Assembly (NCBI GenBank): GCA_964035795.1
Contig: OZ038322.1
Coordinates: forward strand, 16,663,447 to 16,727,446
Length of the DNA: 64,000 nucleotides
Direction of reading: 5' to 3'
DNA from: Pterobdella sp. o SKG-2022
Taxonomy: Eukaryota > Annelida > Clitellata > Hirudinida > Piscicolidae
In this document: piece after piece, positions 11,848 through 26,600 of the stretch
Layout of the letters: every line of letters begins with the position of its first letter
Position numbering within the stretch: position 1 is the first letter of the stretch
Translations under genes and position numbers: made by a program
The notes under the pieces: model-generated
Seen by the model: only the letters and a program-made list of their open reading frames with translations
Databases searched by the model: none
What the model was told of the DNA's origin: nothing

Positions 11848-14800
11848 ATGGAAAATGATATCAATAACCAAAGAGAAATATCAAGGTCGGAACTTTTAAT
11901 TGATGAAATAAGCTATGATGGGTTGAATTCTAAACCTAATGGGGAAAAGGCTTTTATTGAATTTCGAAAACATATTGGAATAGAAGTTGAAAATGAAGAA
12001 GAAAACGAATTTCAAAAATTAGATGTGTGTTTTGAAAATAAAACTGTACATGAAACATTTAAAACAGAACAAATTGTTGCTACAACACAAAAAGATAAAT
12101 CAGATGTAAATGAAAACTCAAGTGGAGAAGTTACAAATGATTTAAACCATTGTCATGCAACTAAATTCAAAGCTTATAACACAAAAGATGATGAAATTAT
12201 AGGAAACCTATTAGATAAGTTAATAAAGAAGAATGAGCAGGATGTTGATGTTTCAGACAATGTTAACAGAGAAGACTCCATACTTTCAACTAATACATCA
12301 ATGAGTGTGGCTTCCAATACTCATCCCACCAGCATAAAAAAATCTTCAATAACAGATGAAAAATCAAATGTAAATATAAATGAGGTCAACCAGTCATCAA
12401 AAATGAGTGATAACATTAGCGAAAGTGTTGATAAAAAACTTGCCAAGGTAGTACTGAGACAGTTTGAAAACATGCTGGTATATCTCAATGATGTGCCACA
12501 TAAAAGCAGAAACAATAAAGACGATAATGTCACAAAAAATAATGCGTTTTCACTATCAAAAAACATAGACATTTTGAAGAAGAAAAGCATAAAGATAGAA
12601 TGGACTGCGTTGGACGCCAACAGAGATTTCATGTTTATTGGATCATCTAATGGCACGCTCTTCATTTTTGACCGCAAATATGGAGTTCTGAAAAAAAGTC
12701 TTTTTTCCAGGGTATTTTTCTAATAGTAAATCTAGAATCGAAATATTTCATGATTATATTTTATGTGATATATTTCAAATCGTCATAAGCTGCACAAATT
12801 ATTTATGTTAAGTAGTCTGCTTTAAATTTTAAAAAATAAATTACATAATTGGTGTATATCTGGTGGACTTACGTAAAGGTAGAGTCAGCCATTAAGAATA
12901 TTTTCATTCAAATATTTAATATTTAACAGATTACCAAAATTGAAAATTTAATAAAACATATTATTCTAGACTACTAAAACCAAATTTTTTTAATCACCAT
13001 CTATTCAGATAGCCATGTAAGACTATTAATTGCCTACAGGATAACCCTTACAAAATAACAAGAGTGAAGCTCATTGATGAATCTAAATGTCTTGTCGCCA
13101 TCGGTAACACACACGGCTTGGTCTCTGTGTTTCATTTCCATGACCGAGATGACATTGTCCACAAGGTTCTTGTTGCGGGGTTTTTTATAAATATTGAGTG
13201 TTTTCTATCTCAACTGTTTTTTAATAAATATTGAAAAAAGAAGTACTTATAATATCCTATAAAGTTACGATCCCATAGTTAATTTTGAATTCAGCTTTTT
13301 TGAAGTACTATAACGACAAAAACTTGTTAGATAAATTATCGAATAATTAGTTCAAGTTGGTGTTACATAAAGCTTTGTGAACTTCCTCGTCAACCCAGGA
13401 ATGTTGCTATAATAGAATCTCACTATCGACAGATGTCGGTGTACATGATAGAGAAGATGCACAACAGTGAGATAAGTAGTTTGGAGTGGGGAGGTGGTGG
13501 CAAGGTTCTCTTCAGTGGTGACGTCAAGTTAGTCTTTTTAATCCATTTGTTGCTAACCATTCATAAACCGTTCCAAAAAGGAACTGAGTTTTTAGTTTTC
13601 TTGGAAAGAAGAGTTTTTTTAATGATTTGAACAAAAATCTTATATTTTATTCTATCTTTCTACATGTATGTCCAGTATTTACCAAGTTTTGTAAATCATT
13701 TGCCAAATATAGATAACGTATTTCAAATAAACTTCATACAAGTGATTAATTAAATTTTTCATAAACAGTGGACTGGTCGTTCTGACGGAACTAAACTGGT
13801 CTATGGTGCGTTACCTTCACTATTAAAATAATTATTTGATAAATATACTTCATCATCATTGAAATTACTTATTTCGAAATAAAATACTGATTCATATCAA
13901 AATGCATCAACTACATTGTAAATTATACATAATTATTTACACTGATAAATACAAACCAAACCGTAATTGCATATTCTATACACTAATGAATACAAACCCG
14001 CCAGAACAACAGCAGGTCTCGAGTTGTTAGGAGGGAGAGTTCATCAATAGTGCAATTGTCCCACCACTTCCCATGCATTCTCATATCAACACTCGACCAC
14101 ACCATCATATACAACCTTCTACGGTGTAAAGTCGTTACTGTTGGCCAACTAGAAAGGAAAAAGTTAGTTGTGTCCTTTTTAATTTTTGATGATACCTAGT
14201 AGGCTATGCTAATCATACTTGTTTTTCATTATTATTTCTGTAGCTACTGATGTTTTAAATAATTTCAAACTTTCGAGTATATATATATCTTAAAGCTCTA
14301 AGCGCTTCTGGCACAAAACATTTTTTGTAAAAAATAACTCAAATTCAAATATAATTTATTATATAACCAATCGGGTTTATTGATAATGATAATTATTGCA
14401 TAAGCTTTAAATTTAATTTGATATGCCAAAAGTTTCAAATTTTTAAATGTTCAATTGTAATATAATATAAAAACTGGCAAATTTCAGTCATTAGACTTAA
14501 TTATAGGTCAGAGTAGTTTTTATTTCAGTAGGTATTTTACTATGCAATTATATCGTAAAAAGTTATTTTTAACTAACAAAAGAACTAGATTTGAAATGAT
14601 TTGAGAAAAATATTTCTTTTAAATAAAAGATCAATTCACACAATAACCAATAATAGCTGATGTGTTCAGCTGTTGTAGTGATCACTTAAATGCTATTGTC
14701 ACAATTACAGACCAGGTCCCTATGGTGCTACTTTTGACGTTGAAAGTGACTCATCAGAAAACATCGCAACGCCCATAGACAAAGAAAATAAGGATGAAAT

Positions 14801-17800
14801 TAACAATGGACTTGACAAAAACAAAGTTTCAAATGCAAATGAAGACATCGAAGAAGATAAAAATTTTAAAGATAGGCGCGACTCTAGCGGTGTAAAGATA
14901 TTGGCTTGCCGACAAAACATGCGGTTGTGGCAAGCCGATGTGGCTGGGGTTGTTCAGTTCACTTACGTTTTCAAAAACCAAATCAATGAACCTTCTAAGA
15001 ATATTTATCTCTTTGAATTCGATAACAATGAAACTTTGCAAAATGAAAATACTGTTTTTGGTGCATATCAGTTTTATAACATATACCCATTTGTGGTGCG
15101 TGAACATAGCAGTGAAGTTGTTCAAGCTGCTGAATATCATAAAGAAGTAGAAATAATTGAAAGAAAGTCTCTAGAAAGTTTCAACGATTCTTGTGAAGAA
15201 GTGACTGAGAAAAATATGCATAACAATACAAATCAAATCGAGGTGACAAACTTGCTGGAGCATAGGGTAACTGAAGGCATAATACAAAAAGAAAGTAAAG
15301 AGTTAAAAGAAAGTTTCGATGTATCGCTTAATGATAAACTAAAAAATCCTCCTATAGACCCCAATTGCTTGTCGTCATGTGATGATAATACTACTTCAGG
15401 AACAGATAGGGTAATAAATTATAGAGATGGGGTTGTAGAAAAGAATCTTTTGCTTAATGTTAATGGTTCAAATACGAAAGTAACATCCTCTGAAAATTGT
15501 GCTATGAATGAAAATAGTTTATCTAATGAAGAGAAAAACAAATTGTCAAAAGATGAAGGAAAGCAGAACCACAGTGCGCATGTCAAAAGTAGTTCAACAA
15601 CAAAAAAATCAAAAAACTTCAAAAAAACAAAAAAGTATTATATAACACACGATAGTAAGAGTGTGTATTTGTTGGATCTTGAATGTTCAACTATAGAATG
15701 TCATTGTACGTTTGAATCGAGAATTATCGATGTGGTTGTGGGTAATGATGTAGAGGAAATCCTTGTTCTTTTAGAAGAAAATACTATAAATAGAAATAAA
15801 TTAATTAACCTTCATAATAAAAGTAGTCAAAGCGTTGGCTACAAAGAAACTAGGCAAGCTATTGCGAACAAAATGGCAAGTGATCTAGTGAAAGATAGCT
15901 CGATTTTTAATGGCTTCCAACCACTCATTCGTCTGTCAACCAACAAAATGCCTTCTTTTCGTTAGTCGTTTATTCAAGTCTATATTAATTTCAAGTTCAA
16001 TCAGGTTAAATTTGTATTGCGCTGTAATTAAATATCAAAACAAAATTGACAGAAGCCAAGCCAATTACATCTCAAACGACTTCTAATGTGGCCTTGAATA
16101 AGATCTCGAAAATGGCGGCTGAATGGACCAACTTGGCAGGTGTAGTGAAAGAAGAATCTTTCAATGTTGCCAAAAAAATAGCTACAACAAGTACAACAAT
16201 GGCTAAACAACTAAACAAGATCAACTATGAAGAGTACACTAGAAACATCAATAATAAAGTTGTCAACTTTACTAGTAATATAGCTTCAAGTATTATTAAA
16301 GAAGATAGAAAGGAGAGTGATAAAGACAGTGATAAGTTTGAAACTTCTTCTATAGGAAGTTTCAGGGATTATTATAGTGCTAGTGGTGTTCACAAAACTA
16401 GCCACTTAAACAAAGAAGCAGATAATATTAGCAAAGGAAGTTATAACGATGATAAAAAAGATCTTATATCTCTTAATACTTGTTCCGCCAGTGCCGATGG
16501 GGACAATGATAATAACAGTGATATCGTTAAACCTGATGATTACATAAGTTTCGGACAGTTCGATCTGAATGAACCGATTGTCTTTGAAACTAAAAGATTA
16601 GTCCGTAAACGTAGAGTTAAAAAAGGTAACTGGTTTTTTAGTATTTGAAATATTTGTATTTGACTGAATAAATAATTAACACTGAATTTATTTAATTTAA
16701 ATATATTAACATAAAATCATAATTTTACAAGCTGGAAAAAATGAAAAAAAGAAATCAATTAAAGAAAAAGGTGAAATGGACTTAGAAACTGACCTTCAAA
16801 CAAGCGCATCCCAGTCCAAGCCTTCATACGGAATTGACTTGAATCTGCTTAAAGGAAATAACGATGACATCAGTGAAGATATCATTTTTGCAGACTTTAT
16901 CAAAAAATATGGCTTTCTAAATGAACTCATAAATAAGAATAACAATATCAAAAATAATTCTAACACAAGTCTAGATGTGAATTTGCTACAAAAAGACCAT
17001 GACATAATAAGTCGACTCAGCATTTCAAAAAGTATTTCTTTCAGTGATATAAAGGATTCAAGAGTGAACACATTGAAAGAATCATTGAAAAGATCTATAG
17101 AGAGCATTAAATTTGACTGCAAGCGTTCGGGTCCTACACATACTAACAGCAAAGAAGGATCGTTTGGGGCTATTTTTAATGATAATAATAATGGAAATAA
17201 TCAGATTAGCAGATCCCGCAGTTTATGTTTTCTTATAGATAATTACAATAAGGATTTTTCAATTTTAAAAAGTAGTAATACCGCTTGGAAATCTAATAAC
17301 AGCATAATTATTGAAAATTTAAGTAGCTTCAAAAGCTCTGACATTGATATAAAAGATAATCTTATAAATAAAGAAAATGAAAAATTGAAGGAAAATGGTA
17401 AGGCTACAAAAGATAATAATTCAGAAATTCTAAACGATAAACTAAACGACCCTAAAGAATTATCAGGTACTGTAGAGAAAAAATTATTGATTGAAGAACC
17501 AAATGTCGGTAGCTTGCAAGTATCAATAAAAGAAAATGATTTTCTCAATGTTGATTATCCACAAACTCACATAAAAAACGAAAAGGTGTATGAAAATCAT
17601 TTTGAGGAAGAGGACGAAGAAGAAGATGAAAATGATAGTATTCCTTACGAAGACATGTTTTCTCATTTGTTGACGACAAATAAGCAGGGGTATGATGAAA
17701 TTGATCGCATTAATAATGATACTAATAATGAAAACGACGTAAATAAAAATAAAGTTAATGATTCAAAGTTCACTGAAATACAAAACGGTTTTCCACTTGC

Positions 17801-20800
17801 TTCTAATAAAGACGAAGTTCACCCACATGAAAACCCGTCAGATTTCAATAAGAAATGTCAAGATACAACTATGAAAGACAATTGTGAGTTGAAAACTCTC
17901 AGTGAAAATATCCAAAAGAGTATTGATGAGATCAGTTATAATAATAATTTTGGAAACAATTCTCACAAAGAGTTACTACAAGAACTTGTAACATTTTCTA
18001 AGGACCAGAAGCAGGGATTGAAAGATTCATTACAGTGTATCAAAACAACAGCAAACCCAACCCAGAAGGAACCGTCCAGAAACACTTCAATCCTTACAGA
18101 CATCAACTCTACTTTTGTAACACAACCTACAACATCAGATCTTGACACAGAATCAAAATGCATAAAGTTCCATCGACTACCAGCATCTTCGTCATCGTCA
18201 TTATGTTTAACTAAGAGGCATATATGGCTTGTAATCAATAAAAATCTTTACAGATCAGTTTACCATAATGGCAGTACAGACAACAACGTCAAAGATTATA
18301 GTGATAACACCAAGAATTTTCACAATAACGAAGACGATAGTCGATTTTTTAGTTTTGAAGAAAATACCAATACAAATAATAAAAGCCCAAGCATCAATAA
18401 AGCCAATAGCATTGAGAATGATAGAACATTAACGTGGAAAAAGATAACGTCCAACGTGGACTCTGTAGCTGTATCACCCAGTGAAGTTAACATCTGGGTA
18501 TTAAGATCAGTCGCATCATTATCATCATCTCTTCTCTGGTTCTCATCGTCGTCTTCATCTTCATCATCAGTTTTGTTAGTTCTCTGTAGACGATTCGTCT
18601 TGGGCAAAAACTCTAAAAAAGGTTTATTTTTGTGTTTTTTAACATTTGATTTTTAGTGCTTGCTGTGAAGCATCATTTATACTGTTTTTTTCGAGATACA
18701 TTCATTTAAATATTATAAATGATAGTAATATATATACATTAACATATATAAATCAATATTTAATGACTCATGTATGCATGGAAGTCGACCATCAGTCGTT
18801 CCGAATGGAATATTGAAAAATATTAAGAGAAATACTCCATTGAATGCTTACAGAAGTGAAGTTGGAGTGGAGAGAGGGGGACACAGATGTGGAGTTTATT
18901 ACCATGCCCACTGATTCTCTTGCTTTGTATGTCTTTTAATATTTTTTCAAATGTTTGTTTCTATGAAAGGTTAAAATCTTTTTAGAAGTAATAGATCTAA
19001 GAGTTGGTTTAATTTTGATTTTCAGAATTTAGACCTTAAGCTTTTATTTTAGTTTATTTTGTTGGCGTTATAAAAATTTTCAATTTTTTGATTTTTTAAC
19101 AATCTTATATAATTATTCTATTTGAATTAATATCAATCAAAAGTTTAATATTCTTTATAAATCCTACCTCTTAATTCAAACATCAAACCACCTCCAGCAT
19201 AATAAAAAAAAACGGAGACTTGTTTTACCAGAGCAATCTCAGCACTGAGCACTCATACAGCAAATCTATAAAGATCAACTTGGGTTTTCCTGTTAAGAGG
19301 CTTGTGTATCAGAATGATGTGGTTTGGGTGATGCGAGCAGACCACCAATTGAATGCCTTCATCATGGATGATGGTGTGGTGCATCTACAACGCATTTCTT
19401 CCACCCCTATCAAGTATATACTTTTGCACCCCACGCTATGATTTGAAACCAATTTTTTTGTTTTTTTGAAATCATGTTTTTATATCAAGTTTTATCTACG
19501 TTTTAGTGAAGTAGGCAAGATTTAAACTTTTTACCTACAATCTTTTTTAAAATCTAATTTCAAACCTTATATCGTGTCTTTATTATTTGATGATGAATTA
19601 TTTCTAGAAAACCACCTTCAAAAACATACCAATACCTTAATATAAGATTTATTTATATTTATTGAATATTTAAGTCTGATAAGCACAATGGTGTAAAACT
19701 AAAAGTCTTAGTTAATAAATGAAACTAATCCGTTAAAGTATTTATTACGATTAATCTGTTCACCAGTGTCTTTCACAGCGCTGGAGTGCAATCATACCAC
19801 TTAAATAGCAACGGGTGCGCATGGGTGGTTCTTAGAAACAGAGATGTGATGTTTTGTGAAGGTGTTGCTAAGAAAAGTCCTGAGGGCAATGGACTGTGGT
19901 ATAAAGTTAGAATCTAATTTTATTTATAATGACACGGATTAGGATATAATGATTATGAGATGGATAGTTGATTGTTGTGTATTCAGTTACTGGGGCATGT
20001 ACAGCAACATAAAATAATGACAAAATTGCTTATTTTATAGTTTATGATATAGGAAGTGACTGTAATTTATGCCGACTTCTGCCTATCTCTGTTACTGGGG
20101 CACATACAGCATTATAATCTTACATGGATATTTATAGATAGCTATAAGGATATATGTATATATTCAATACCTTGAATATAAAAGTTTCAACTAAACACAT
20201 TATAATTATTAAAATGAAGCCTCTTTTTAGTTTTTGAATAACAATTTTCTAATAATAATAGGTATTATTTAATAAATGTGTCTTACCCACTACCATACAA
20301 TCAACCAGGTGCCATTCATCGAATCTTCCAAACAATCAAAAGATAAGAGGAATGTGTTTGATAAAGAGATGGAAGAGAGTTTGGTCATAAGAGGAGATGC
20401 GAATTCAATATGGCTCCATAATAAGCCAATGGGAATCATTTGCCAGTTGATGAATCATTCTATGGGTTAGTGCTTTAAATTTATGGAATTGTTTTATAGC
20501 TTATAAATGTTTGAGTTTTTTTTATATCGTTTTCTCATTTGATTGATTGAGTAAAATGAGGTTAATTTTTTAAATTATGGAAGTGAACTTTCATGGAGAC
20601 TTTCCAAACATTTTTATTGAAGTTTTTGAAATTTTATATTAGATTGTTAAATTTTTACTGAAAACCAAACATTTTTTAGCTTGATAACTGGGTTGTAAAA
20701 ATTCTTCATAAAATAAAGTTAGCTCTAAAAAATTTAAAATTTTCTTGATTATCTCATTTTATAATCTCAAAATATTAGAGCAGCTTTGAACTTTATAAGC

Positions 20801-23327
20801 TTACTATACACAAATTTTTCCATAGGAAAACGTTTAAAGAGTATTTTTATTAATATGTATAATTTTATATACTTTAATGTTTAATAATTTCTAGGTTACA
20901 GATTCGAAAGCAAATGCATGCTGAATTCTAATGGATCGCCATTTCCACCACTCTTCAGTCATTTGTGCATCTCTAAAGGTTTGTTCATATTGAAAAGTGT
21001 TGAGTTTTACTTGGGATTATTGGTTCCAGGCCAGGCTGGTTTATGAGTTGGTTTGAAAACAGTTATTTTTAGATAATATCATTTTCAGCTTGTATTCATT
21101 TTTATATTGTATATCAACTTCCTAATCAAAACTTGGTTAGCTGATCTATATATATTTTGTGTTAAACTTTCGTCGTACTTTTATATTTCAACTAGGGATT
21201 GAGAGACAATTATATTTCGCTATTTTTTTACCCTCTGCTGAAGAAAATGGATTATAAACAGGTGATGATTGATGATGATCGGAGTACATAATATGAAATG
21301 TTGCACTGATATTTTAGGTGGGACACATTTGATATCCACAGGTACAGTTTGGCTGGTGCAACGCCTGGGTCAATTGTGTAGTTTTGATTTGTTGTCATCC
21401 TCCTCTTCACCTACTTCACCATCATCTTCTCTGACTTCGTCGCTGTCATCTTCGTCTTCCCAAAAATCAAAATCAAATAAATTTATACCAGATTCTCACC
21501 CATTGGCTACTTCTTTTTCGTCTTCTTCATCATTGACATCTTCAACATCTATGAGTAATTCTACTTTAGTACCCGTGTTGAATGTGCCATCAGTCTTACT
21601 AACCTCCCCTTTAACACGAACATCAATTTCGCGTGAAAAAAATGATTTTTTTAGTGCTTTTAAAAACAAATTAGTTTCTGTCACTAGTCAAGCTTTGTTG
21701 CCACCACTGATGGATAAAGATGGTGCAAACATTGAAATTAATAATAATCACAAGAATAATAATAAACTCGAAGAGGATGAAAATATAAAGAAAGTTGTGA
21801 AAAAGGACAGTAAACAGAAGTCAAGTTCTTCATTTTTAAAGTTGAGCACGCCCAGTCTTTCCCAGCAAGAATATTTAAGAATTTTCCTTTTTCCGACCTC
21901 AAACAATAAGATAATAACCATCAGCAGCACAGCCAAATCATTATGGTGTCTTTATGACAATGGCGAAGTTTTCACACTTATTTTGAAGAGTAAATCTGCA
22001 GTTAAATCTAAAGACGACTTTGAAGTCAGCGGTGGCAGTTTTGAAGACAATGAAGGAAGATTTGTGAGTGTCAACTTGAGTCAGCTAAGTACGTGCATTT
22101 TTCTGTGAATTCTGTTTTTCATTGTTTATTATCAGTATTTTTTCATAAAGTGCTCATTATAGTTTTAAAAAACATATAAAGACTGATGAAAGTTAAAATA
22201 TTTTACAGCGAGTGACCTAGTTCATTTAAGTGCTGGGAGTAAAGGCGTATGGGCTTGCGACAAATTAGGTCAGGTGTATATGAGAATTGGGTCGAAAGTG
22301 AGGTCTGAAGAGCATGGCTTGAGTGCTGTTTGGTTGCCATTACGAACAAGTTTCACTGCGGAGCTTGAGCCAATCAGATTTAAGCGGGTCTATGTGTCCC
22401 AAGACTGTTGCATCGTTCGTTGTTATTCTTTAGTTTTTAATTATGTTACAAGTTAGAAATGAGCCTTTTTCTTTTTTTTAATCAAATTTAATATTCAATA
22501 AATTTTTTCAGCTCTTTTTAGACTATTTCAATGACTTTATTCCTTCAGTCTGTTCAAACAAATATTTTTTACGAAAGGTGTGGGGTGTTGACACTGAAAA
22601 CAACTTGTATGCGAGATTTGGCATTGATTTATCATATTCAATTGGAACTCATTGGATTCTAGTTGATGGTATAGTATGAGGATAATAATTTATGTTGTGA
22701 AAAATTAATTTTTTTAAATAACTAGAAAATAAAAATATTTTTACTGAGTTAACCCTTTCATTCAAAAAATATCATCATAAGTAGTAGTATTGTCATCAAT
22801 TGTGTCTAAGAATGATCTTCAGAAAAGCATTATGAATGGTTAGACAAGAATCCACAAATCATAGTTGAATTTTTCAACACAGGGATAAAGTGTTCTTTTA
22901 TGGCACTAGGACATCGATGTGTTGTGGTGGGTGCTGACAATGGAAATGTTTATCTGAGGGAAGGAATTACGAAGAGTGAACCGAGTGGCACATCGTGGAC
23001 GTTTTTATTCAACTCAACTGCCGAAAGTTTTTGTTCTTTAGCGTGTAAGTTTTGTATCAAAACTTAAAGTTTTTTGAGATTTAATATATTTTATTTATAT
23101 CACTTCTTTTAGTTATTTTTTAGTCATTGATTATTTAACTATTTGAATTTTCCATGAAATTTTGAGTCTTAATGATCAGTTTTTTTTTCAAAACTTGGGT
23201 TTCTTTCAATCATTAATTTTATTCCAAATAATTTTTAGGTAACGGTGACAATGATTTCTGGTTTTTGGACCCAAATGGCCTTATTCACCACATGATACTC
23301 CACAAAACATTCCATTTAATTTTATAA
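11848..23327 (+). CDS. TECPR2: Tectonin beta-propeller repeat-containing protein 2-like (TECPR2), enlarged
   Basis: In vertebrates TECPR2 supports autophagy and ER exit. Eighteen exons: 11848-12711, 13040-13165, 13433-13527, 13769-13805, 14005-14162, 14711-15960, 16053-16625, 16732-18621, 18854-18926, 19198-19413, 19779-19905, 20309-20465, 20895-20978, 21318-22088, 22209-22414, 22512-22668, 22883-23044, 23239-23327. Total 7035 nt, 2344 residues, against about 1411 in human. An N-terminal WD40 propeller (WTALDANRDFMFIGSSNG, SSSIVQL, MRLWQADVAGVVQ) follows a low-complexity extension of about 200 residues. A very long Asn/Asp/Lys/Ser-rich linker carries a basic patch (RLVRKRRVKKG) that matches the human one. 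The C-terminal half has tectonin repeats (VWACDKLGQVYMRIG, VWGVDTENNLYARFG, DFWFLDPNGLI). It ends HKTFHLIL, without the vertebrate EWEVI-type LC3-binding tail. AATAAA is at 23508. All phases close. Confidence 0.93.
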
Positions 23328-23681
23328 CTTGTATTCATCCATCACTTTCCTAGTATCTTTTAATTAATTGAAATATTTTGTACATTTAAAAAGAATATTT
23401 TTTTTATTTTCATACGTTTACATTTTTATTTATATTGTAAATTAAAAACTTGAATTACACAAAATATGAATTTGGTTTTTTCTAAAATGGCTTCAAAAAT
23501 GACATTTAATAAAATACTCATTGAAAATAACTTCTTAAAATCTACACCTTCAAGTTGCTCGAAAATCATTTAGGCGTTAGACAATTGCTAATACTAGATT
23601 AACTTTTCATTGTCGTTTAAAGTACTGAGTTTATATAATTTTAAAATAAGCTTCTTTAAATTTAAATGTAAATATATTAAA
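23328..23681. other. Short intergenic region after the TECPR2-like gene
   Basis: Holds the TECPR2-like 3' end (AATAAA at 23508-23513) and the space before the next candidate start codon. Nothing else is seen. Confidence 0.6.
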
Positions 23682-26600
23682 ATGAATCAATCAAGTGAAA
23701 ATTTAGAAATGGATAATAAAGAACTCAAAATTGACAAAGAAGATAAAACAGATACAGACCAATCCAAGAACAAACCTGCTTTGCCTCTGAAGTAAGCTGA
23801 GTCAAAATTTCAGTTTTGACGATACTTTAATTTTTAAATTTTTTGGTTTATTTTGATGGTTTTATAAGTTATCTAGTTTTTTATACTTTGTTTTAAAATT
23901 AATTTGTGACTTGAAGAAAACTTCAAGTTGTTGTGACATTGTTAAATTTTTCATGTAATATAGCTTTTAGTCAAAATGTTTTTGCGAATGTAATGTAATT
24001 ATTTTTCAAAATAAAATTATTATACAGTAACCTTATAAAATAATTGAAAAAAAATTAATTAAATTTTCTACAAGAAGTGAAAAATAAAATATGAAAATTG
24101 AAAAATATAATGATTAACTAATAGAAATTTTATTTAAATGCTTCAAAAGTATTAATAGTCAATATTGTTTTTTTGTTGCCTTTTTGCATTTAGAACTTAT
24201 TGAAAAAATAAGTGTTTCAAGTTGAATGAATTGAATTTTAAAATAAGCTAAGCATTTTTTAAGGTCTAAAAGTTAATTTCTTTCCTAAAATTTTCAAGAA
24301 GAATTACTTGTATGTGCTTATTCATCAAGTTTATTTATACATATTCTCAAAGAATCAAAAAGTAAATTGAAAAGATAGTTTTGAGAGTCTTGCTTTTTTA
24401 TTGTTGAAAAAAGAAAACATTTTTGAAGCAGTGCAAAAGTTGTTATTCACAAGTTTTATTTATTTTGCATCTTTGCATTAAACTTTTTGAGCTTATGAAA
24501 TTTTCAAAACATACTTAATTTTCATCAATTTCAAAATTTAAATTTTTCAACACATTTGAAAAGCAATTTAGACAAAACTTAAAATCTTTATTATATTCAT
24601 AAAGAATTAGGATTTTTAAAATTTAAAATTTATTTTTTTAAAACTATAATTTTCACTAAGTAACACTATCATAAAACTTTAGTATGAAATTATTATGAAA
24701 ATTATTGTACCTATATGACATTTAAAAAGAAAAGTACATCATGGTTCGTCTTTATAGACGTCAAAAACTAATTTTATTCACACTAGGGTTTCAAATTACA
24801 TGTTTTATACGTTTTTCATATTTTCTCAAGCTGTGAAACTTCTAACTTCAGTTTTTTCTCTGATTCACGTCTATACGGCATTTTTATGGTTAGCAAAAAT
24901 TTTTTATGTATTTTAAGCTGTTTTATTTTAAAATTAGAATCGCTTCAAGCTCTCAACATTCAAATTCATGAAGTAAGTTTGTAAAAATAAACGTTAAGTT
25001 TTAAGTAATACAATATCATAGAAGTATCTGGTAGTTATCGATAAGAATTTTCACTATAATAAAATAACTCGACTCTTTCATGGGGTTATGGTCAAATAAA
25101 AAGTTTAAAAACATTTTCATAATACAAAATTTAAGACAAACAAATTCAGAAAAAAATAATTCTTTTATGATATATTACTTGAAAATCTTGAAATCAGTAT
25201 CTTTAATATATAGTATAATATATAATATAATAACTTACCAAAAGCTATATTGTTATTAGTAGATTCAAAATTACTGCGTGGTTTTGATAAATCGATATAG
25301 CATATATCTATAATTTTGTTTTTAGTTCTTATGAGCATATGACATGTTGACCAAATTTTGCTACTACTCAGATTAAACTGAGCTTTCCACGAAACAAAAG
25401 ATCTAAATACCGCAAACCTCAATCAAACTTATATTGCAAATATATGAGAAATATTAAATTAGGTCGGTAAAATATCTGTTTTCGGTTGAATATGGTTAAT
25501 AAAAATTATTTTAAATGAAATATATCGTCTAAGTCGCATAAGTTGGGAATTCCTAATTTTGATATCTGCCTTTATAATCATTTTATTTTTAAAACCAAAG
25601 ATGTTATCTCGTTATAACGAAGAGCAAAATATCCCAATTAAAATCTTCTATTAATCATTTGTAAATTCGTATTTTACCAAACTAACTAATTGTGCATAAA
25701 TGATCAATTTGAAAGATTTTTTCAAATGCTCATACATTTCATCATGGCATTCCTCTTCACCACATCTGCTTTCCTCTTATCACTACAAGCCAAACAATTA
25801 TGGCTCCATTACCAAGTGGGTTGTTTTGATCGTTCAATTATATAGCCTATTTCAACTAAATACTAGGGTCTTGAAAGGTTTATTCAAAGTAAAATCACTA
25901 AAAGTTATTTGAAGAAATTTATCGCATAATAGATAATTGTCTCATTAAACGTTTTAATTAAGTGACTACGCAAAACCTCGGTGTTTTGCAACATTTATAA
26001 ATCTTTTTGATTTAAATTTGAGAAAAATCAAATTTTGGCAGAATTCATATTCTAAAACATGATAAAAATGAACCTAAATAAAATGATTGGAAACCACAAT
26101 ATTAATCTAAGCAATATCATTAACAGCACAATACAGCTTTATCCTTGAATGAAAAGACAAGTTTATATTACATGCATCATATGGGAAGTGTTTGGTACAA
26201 ACTATCTTCACAATCATCCCACTACTTCGAGTTTTCTGATGGTCGATTGAAAGTCAACACTTCTATTTATGCATTTTAAACATTAAATTTATAACTAAAT
26301 CAAATTTCAATTGTTTGTAAAGAATCTTGATTGACTTTCGCAATATTTTACATCCTTTAAAATTGTCCAAATCTATTGATTACATTTTGGCCATTGATTT
26401 AATGTTTTGAAGTAAGAGTTTGAATGATCTGACAGATCCACTATCATATTATACATAATATTGATTTAACACAAATCATTAACTTTCCCTTTTAAAGTAT
26501 TTTTTAAAATTGATTCATTGTTTCATATTAATAACTTCAAACGTCTTTTGACTAGTATATAGCAAAATATTTAGAAACTATAAAACCAAGTTTTATCTCA

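Noticed and set aside
13399..13432. Upstream extension of TECPR2-like exon 3 from a better-looking acceptor (caacccag)
   Set aside because: The extension reads well (NVAIIESHYRQ) but breaks phase with exon 2, whose only good donor ends in phase 0. The exon start at 13433 was kept.
16796..18607. Several minus-strand open frames rich in Ser, Leu and Phe
   Set aside because: They are antisense shadows of the Asn/Ser/Asp-rich linker exons of the TECPR2-like gene and have no splice or homology support.
25165..25422. Minus-strand exon with a good gtaagt donor inside the candidate gene's first intron
   Set aside because: There is no partner exon with a matching phase on the minus strand and no recognisable product; probably chance. 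It remains an alternative if transcripts show minus-strand splicing.
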